Position numbers and translations under genes: made by a program
In this document: in pieces, positions 62,880-64,000 of the stretch
How positions within the stretch are numbered: the first letter of the stretch is position 1
Layout: every line of letters begins with the position of its first letter
Notes under the pieces: generated by a model
The model's input: only the letters and a program-made list of their open reading frames with translations
Database searches by the model: none
Told to the model about the DNA's origin: nothing
Assembly: GCF_003054195.1 (NCBI RefSeq)
Contig: NZ_QBKP01000007.1
Span: 214,989 to 278,988 of the forward strand
Reading direction: 5' to 3'
Source: Gemmobacter caeni
Lineage (GTDB): Bacteria > Pseudomonadota > Alphaproteobacteria > Rhodobacterales > Rhodobacteraceae
Length of the DNA: 64,000 bases

Positions 62880-64000
62880 ATGGATGACCTCAATACCGAC
62901 ATGAACGAGTCCGGCCGCGGGCGGCGCCGCAGCGGCGGGCGCGACATGCGCCGCAGCGAGCGCGGCACAGGTGCCACGCGCGGCGTGCATGTGCCCTACA
63001 TCACGCGGGGCATCCCCACCTATGACGTGATGGGCGAGGAAAACCTGCTGAAGATCGAGGCCGCCGCCGACCGCATTCTGGCGGAAACCGGGCTTGAGTT
63101 TCGCGACGACCCCGAGGCGCTGGACCTCTGGCGCCGTGCCGGGGCGAAGGTGGAGGGCGTCTCGGTGAAGTTCGAACCCGGCATGCTGCGCGAGATCGTG
63201 CGCACCGCCCCGGCCGAATTTACCCAGCACGCCCGCAACCCGGCCAACAATGTGCAGATCGGCGGGCGCAACGTGGTCTTCGCCCCGGCCTATGGCAGCC
63301 CCTTCGTGATGGATCTCGACCGGGGCCGCCGCTTTGGCACCATCGAGGATTTCACCAATTTCATCAAACTGGCGCAGTCGTCCCCGTGGTTCCACCATTC
63401 CGGCGGCACGATCTGCGAACCGACCGACGTGCCGGTGAACAAGCGCCATCTCGATATGGTCTATGCCCATATCAAATATTCCGACCGCGCCTTTCTGGGT
63501 TCGGTCACGGCGGCGGAACGGGCCGCCGACAGCGTGGAAATGGCGCGCATCCTGTTCGGCGCCGATATGGCCGACCGCAATTGCGTGATCATGGGCAATT
63601 TCAACGTGAACTCGCCGCTGGTGTGGGATGGCACGATGACTCGTGGCATGCGGGAATATGCGCGGGCGGGACAGGGCACCATCCTCGTGCCTTTCATCCT
63701 CGGCGGTGCCATGGGGCCGGTCACCAGCGCGGGCGCCATCGCGCAGGCATTGGCCGAAACACTGGCCGGTTGCGCGCTGACGCAGCTTGAACGCCCCGGC
63801 GCGCCGGTGGTCTTTGGCAATTTCCTGTCGTCGATGAGCCTGCGCTCCGGCAGCCCCACGTTCGGGACGCCCGAACCCGCCATCGGCAGCATGGTCATTG
63901 GCCAGCTTGCCCGGCGGCTGAACCTGCCCCTGCGCTGCGCCGGCAATTTCACCACCTCGAAACTGCCCGACGCGCAGGCGATGATGGAGGGCACGATGTC
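62880..64000 (+). CDS. Trimethylamine methyltransferase (MttB) family protein, 5' part
   Basis: At least 373 residues, running off the window end. An Arg-rich N-terminus (residues 1-35) precedes the MttB-family TIM barrel: GIPTYDVMGEENLLKIEAAADRIL, then VFAPAYGSPFVMDLDRGRR, then GSPTFGTPEPA. No in-frame amber codon occurs in the visible part, so it is the non-pyrrolysine branch (MtgB-like), which in other bacteria demethylates glycine betaine or other quaternary amines using a corrinoid protein. The start at 62880 has AAGG upstream. It lies 97 nt after the LysR gene. Confidence 0.85.
   Translation, partial: MDDLNTDMNESGRGRRRSGGRDMRRSERGTGATRGVHVPYITRGIPTYDVMGEENLLKIEAAADRILAETGLEFRDDPEALDLWRRAGAKVEGVSVKFEPGMLREIVRTAPAEFTQHARNPANNVQIGGRNVVFAPAYGSPFVMDLDRGRRFGTIEDFTNFIKLAQSSPWFHHSGGTICEPTDVPVNKRHLDMVYAHIKYSDRAFLGSVTAAERAADSVEMARILFGADMADRNCVIMGNFNVNSPLVWDGTMTRGMREYARAGQGTILVPFILGGAMGPVTSAGAIAQALAETLAGCALTQLERPGAPVVFGNFLSSMSLRSGSPTFGTPEPAIGSMVIGQLARRLNLPLRCAGNFTTSKLPDAQAMMEGTM

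Overview
The window is high-GC DNA with the gene content and style of an alphaproteobacterium of the Rhodobacterales (Paracoccus/Rhodobacter type). Genes are tightly packed with many 4-nt ATGA overlaps, and there are numerous ABC importers, quaternary-amine catabolic genes, a cobalamin riboswitch operon with CbiZ, and the GC-rich intergenic elements typical of that group. No rRNA, tRNA, CRISPR array, insertion sequence or phage gene is visible. The genus is an inference; the gene families are read from the sequence.

Layout. 1-4091 (minus): the 5' end of a LivG-type ATPase and hydantoinase/oxoprolinase subunits HyuA and HyuB, facing a divergent AraC regulator and a small SRPBCC protein (4399-5832). 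5829-7226: a group II PLP decarboxylase. 7452-15331: a cobalamin riboswitch followed by btuB-btuF-btuC-btuD-cbiZ-exbB-exbD-exbD-tonB, a self-contained B12/cobinamide uptake and salvage operon with its own Ton motor. 15395-18216: a BNR-repeat protein and a BCCT transporter. 18561-21826: divergent oxyR/katG around a 32-nt palindrome.

21894-33039: a GntR-controlled catabolic cluster. It has a DUF1330 and a DUF1185 protein, an alpha/beta hydrolase, a flavin reductase with a degenerate Nudix tail, a luciferase-like monooxygenase, two aldehyde dehydrogenases and a polyamine-type ABC importer. The enzyme set matches the trigonelline (N-methylnicotinate) pathway TgnA-E. 33077-35501: a dimethylglycine/sarcosine dehydrogenase-like gene with an apparent frameshift in a C7 run. 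35748-43584: a palindrome-rich promoter and a compact operon with a NicX-like ring-opening dioxygenase homologue, an acyl-CoA-dehydrogenase-fold protein lacking the usual catalytic Glu, an SRPBCC-alpha/beta hydrolase fusion, a TetR regulator, a glutamine-synthetase-like ligase, a flavin reductase and an APC permease. I recognise no published pathway with this gene set; it is my best candidate for an undescribed N-heterocycle or amine catabolic system.

43604-46556: MFS transporter, DeoR regulator, YeiH-type permease. 46625-50076: a histidine kinase/response regulator pair with two PepSY proteins and an RTX-repeat protein, linked by a shared CTGACA-N5-CTGACA direct repeat. 50141-54323: RND pump and adaptor. 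54587-56150: GNAT acetyltransferase and a GSU2403-type nucleotidyltransferase-fold protein. 56245-61678: glycine-betaine (or related betaine) Rieske demethylase genes gbcA/gbcB with a ProXWV importer, divergent from a LysR regulator and an MttB-family methyltransferase that runs off the window end.

The recurring theme is uptake and breakdown of methylated amines and betaines (BCCT, ProXWV, GbcAB, dimethylglycine dehydrogenase, MttB, trigonelline-type enzymes). The B12 operon could supply corrinoid for MttB-type chemistry. Functions rest on motifs and context; no database search was run.
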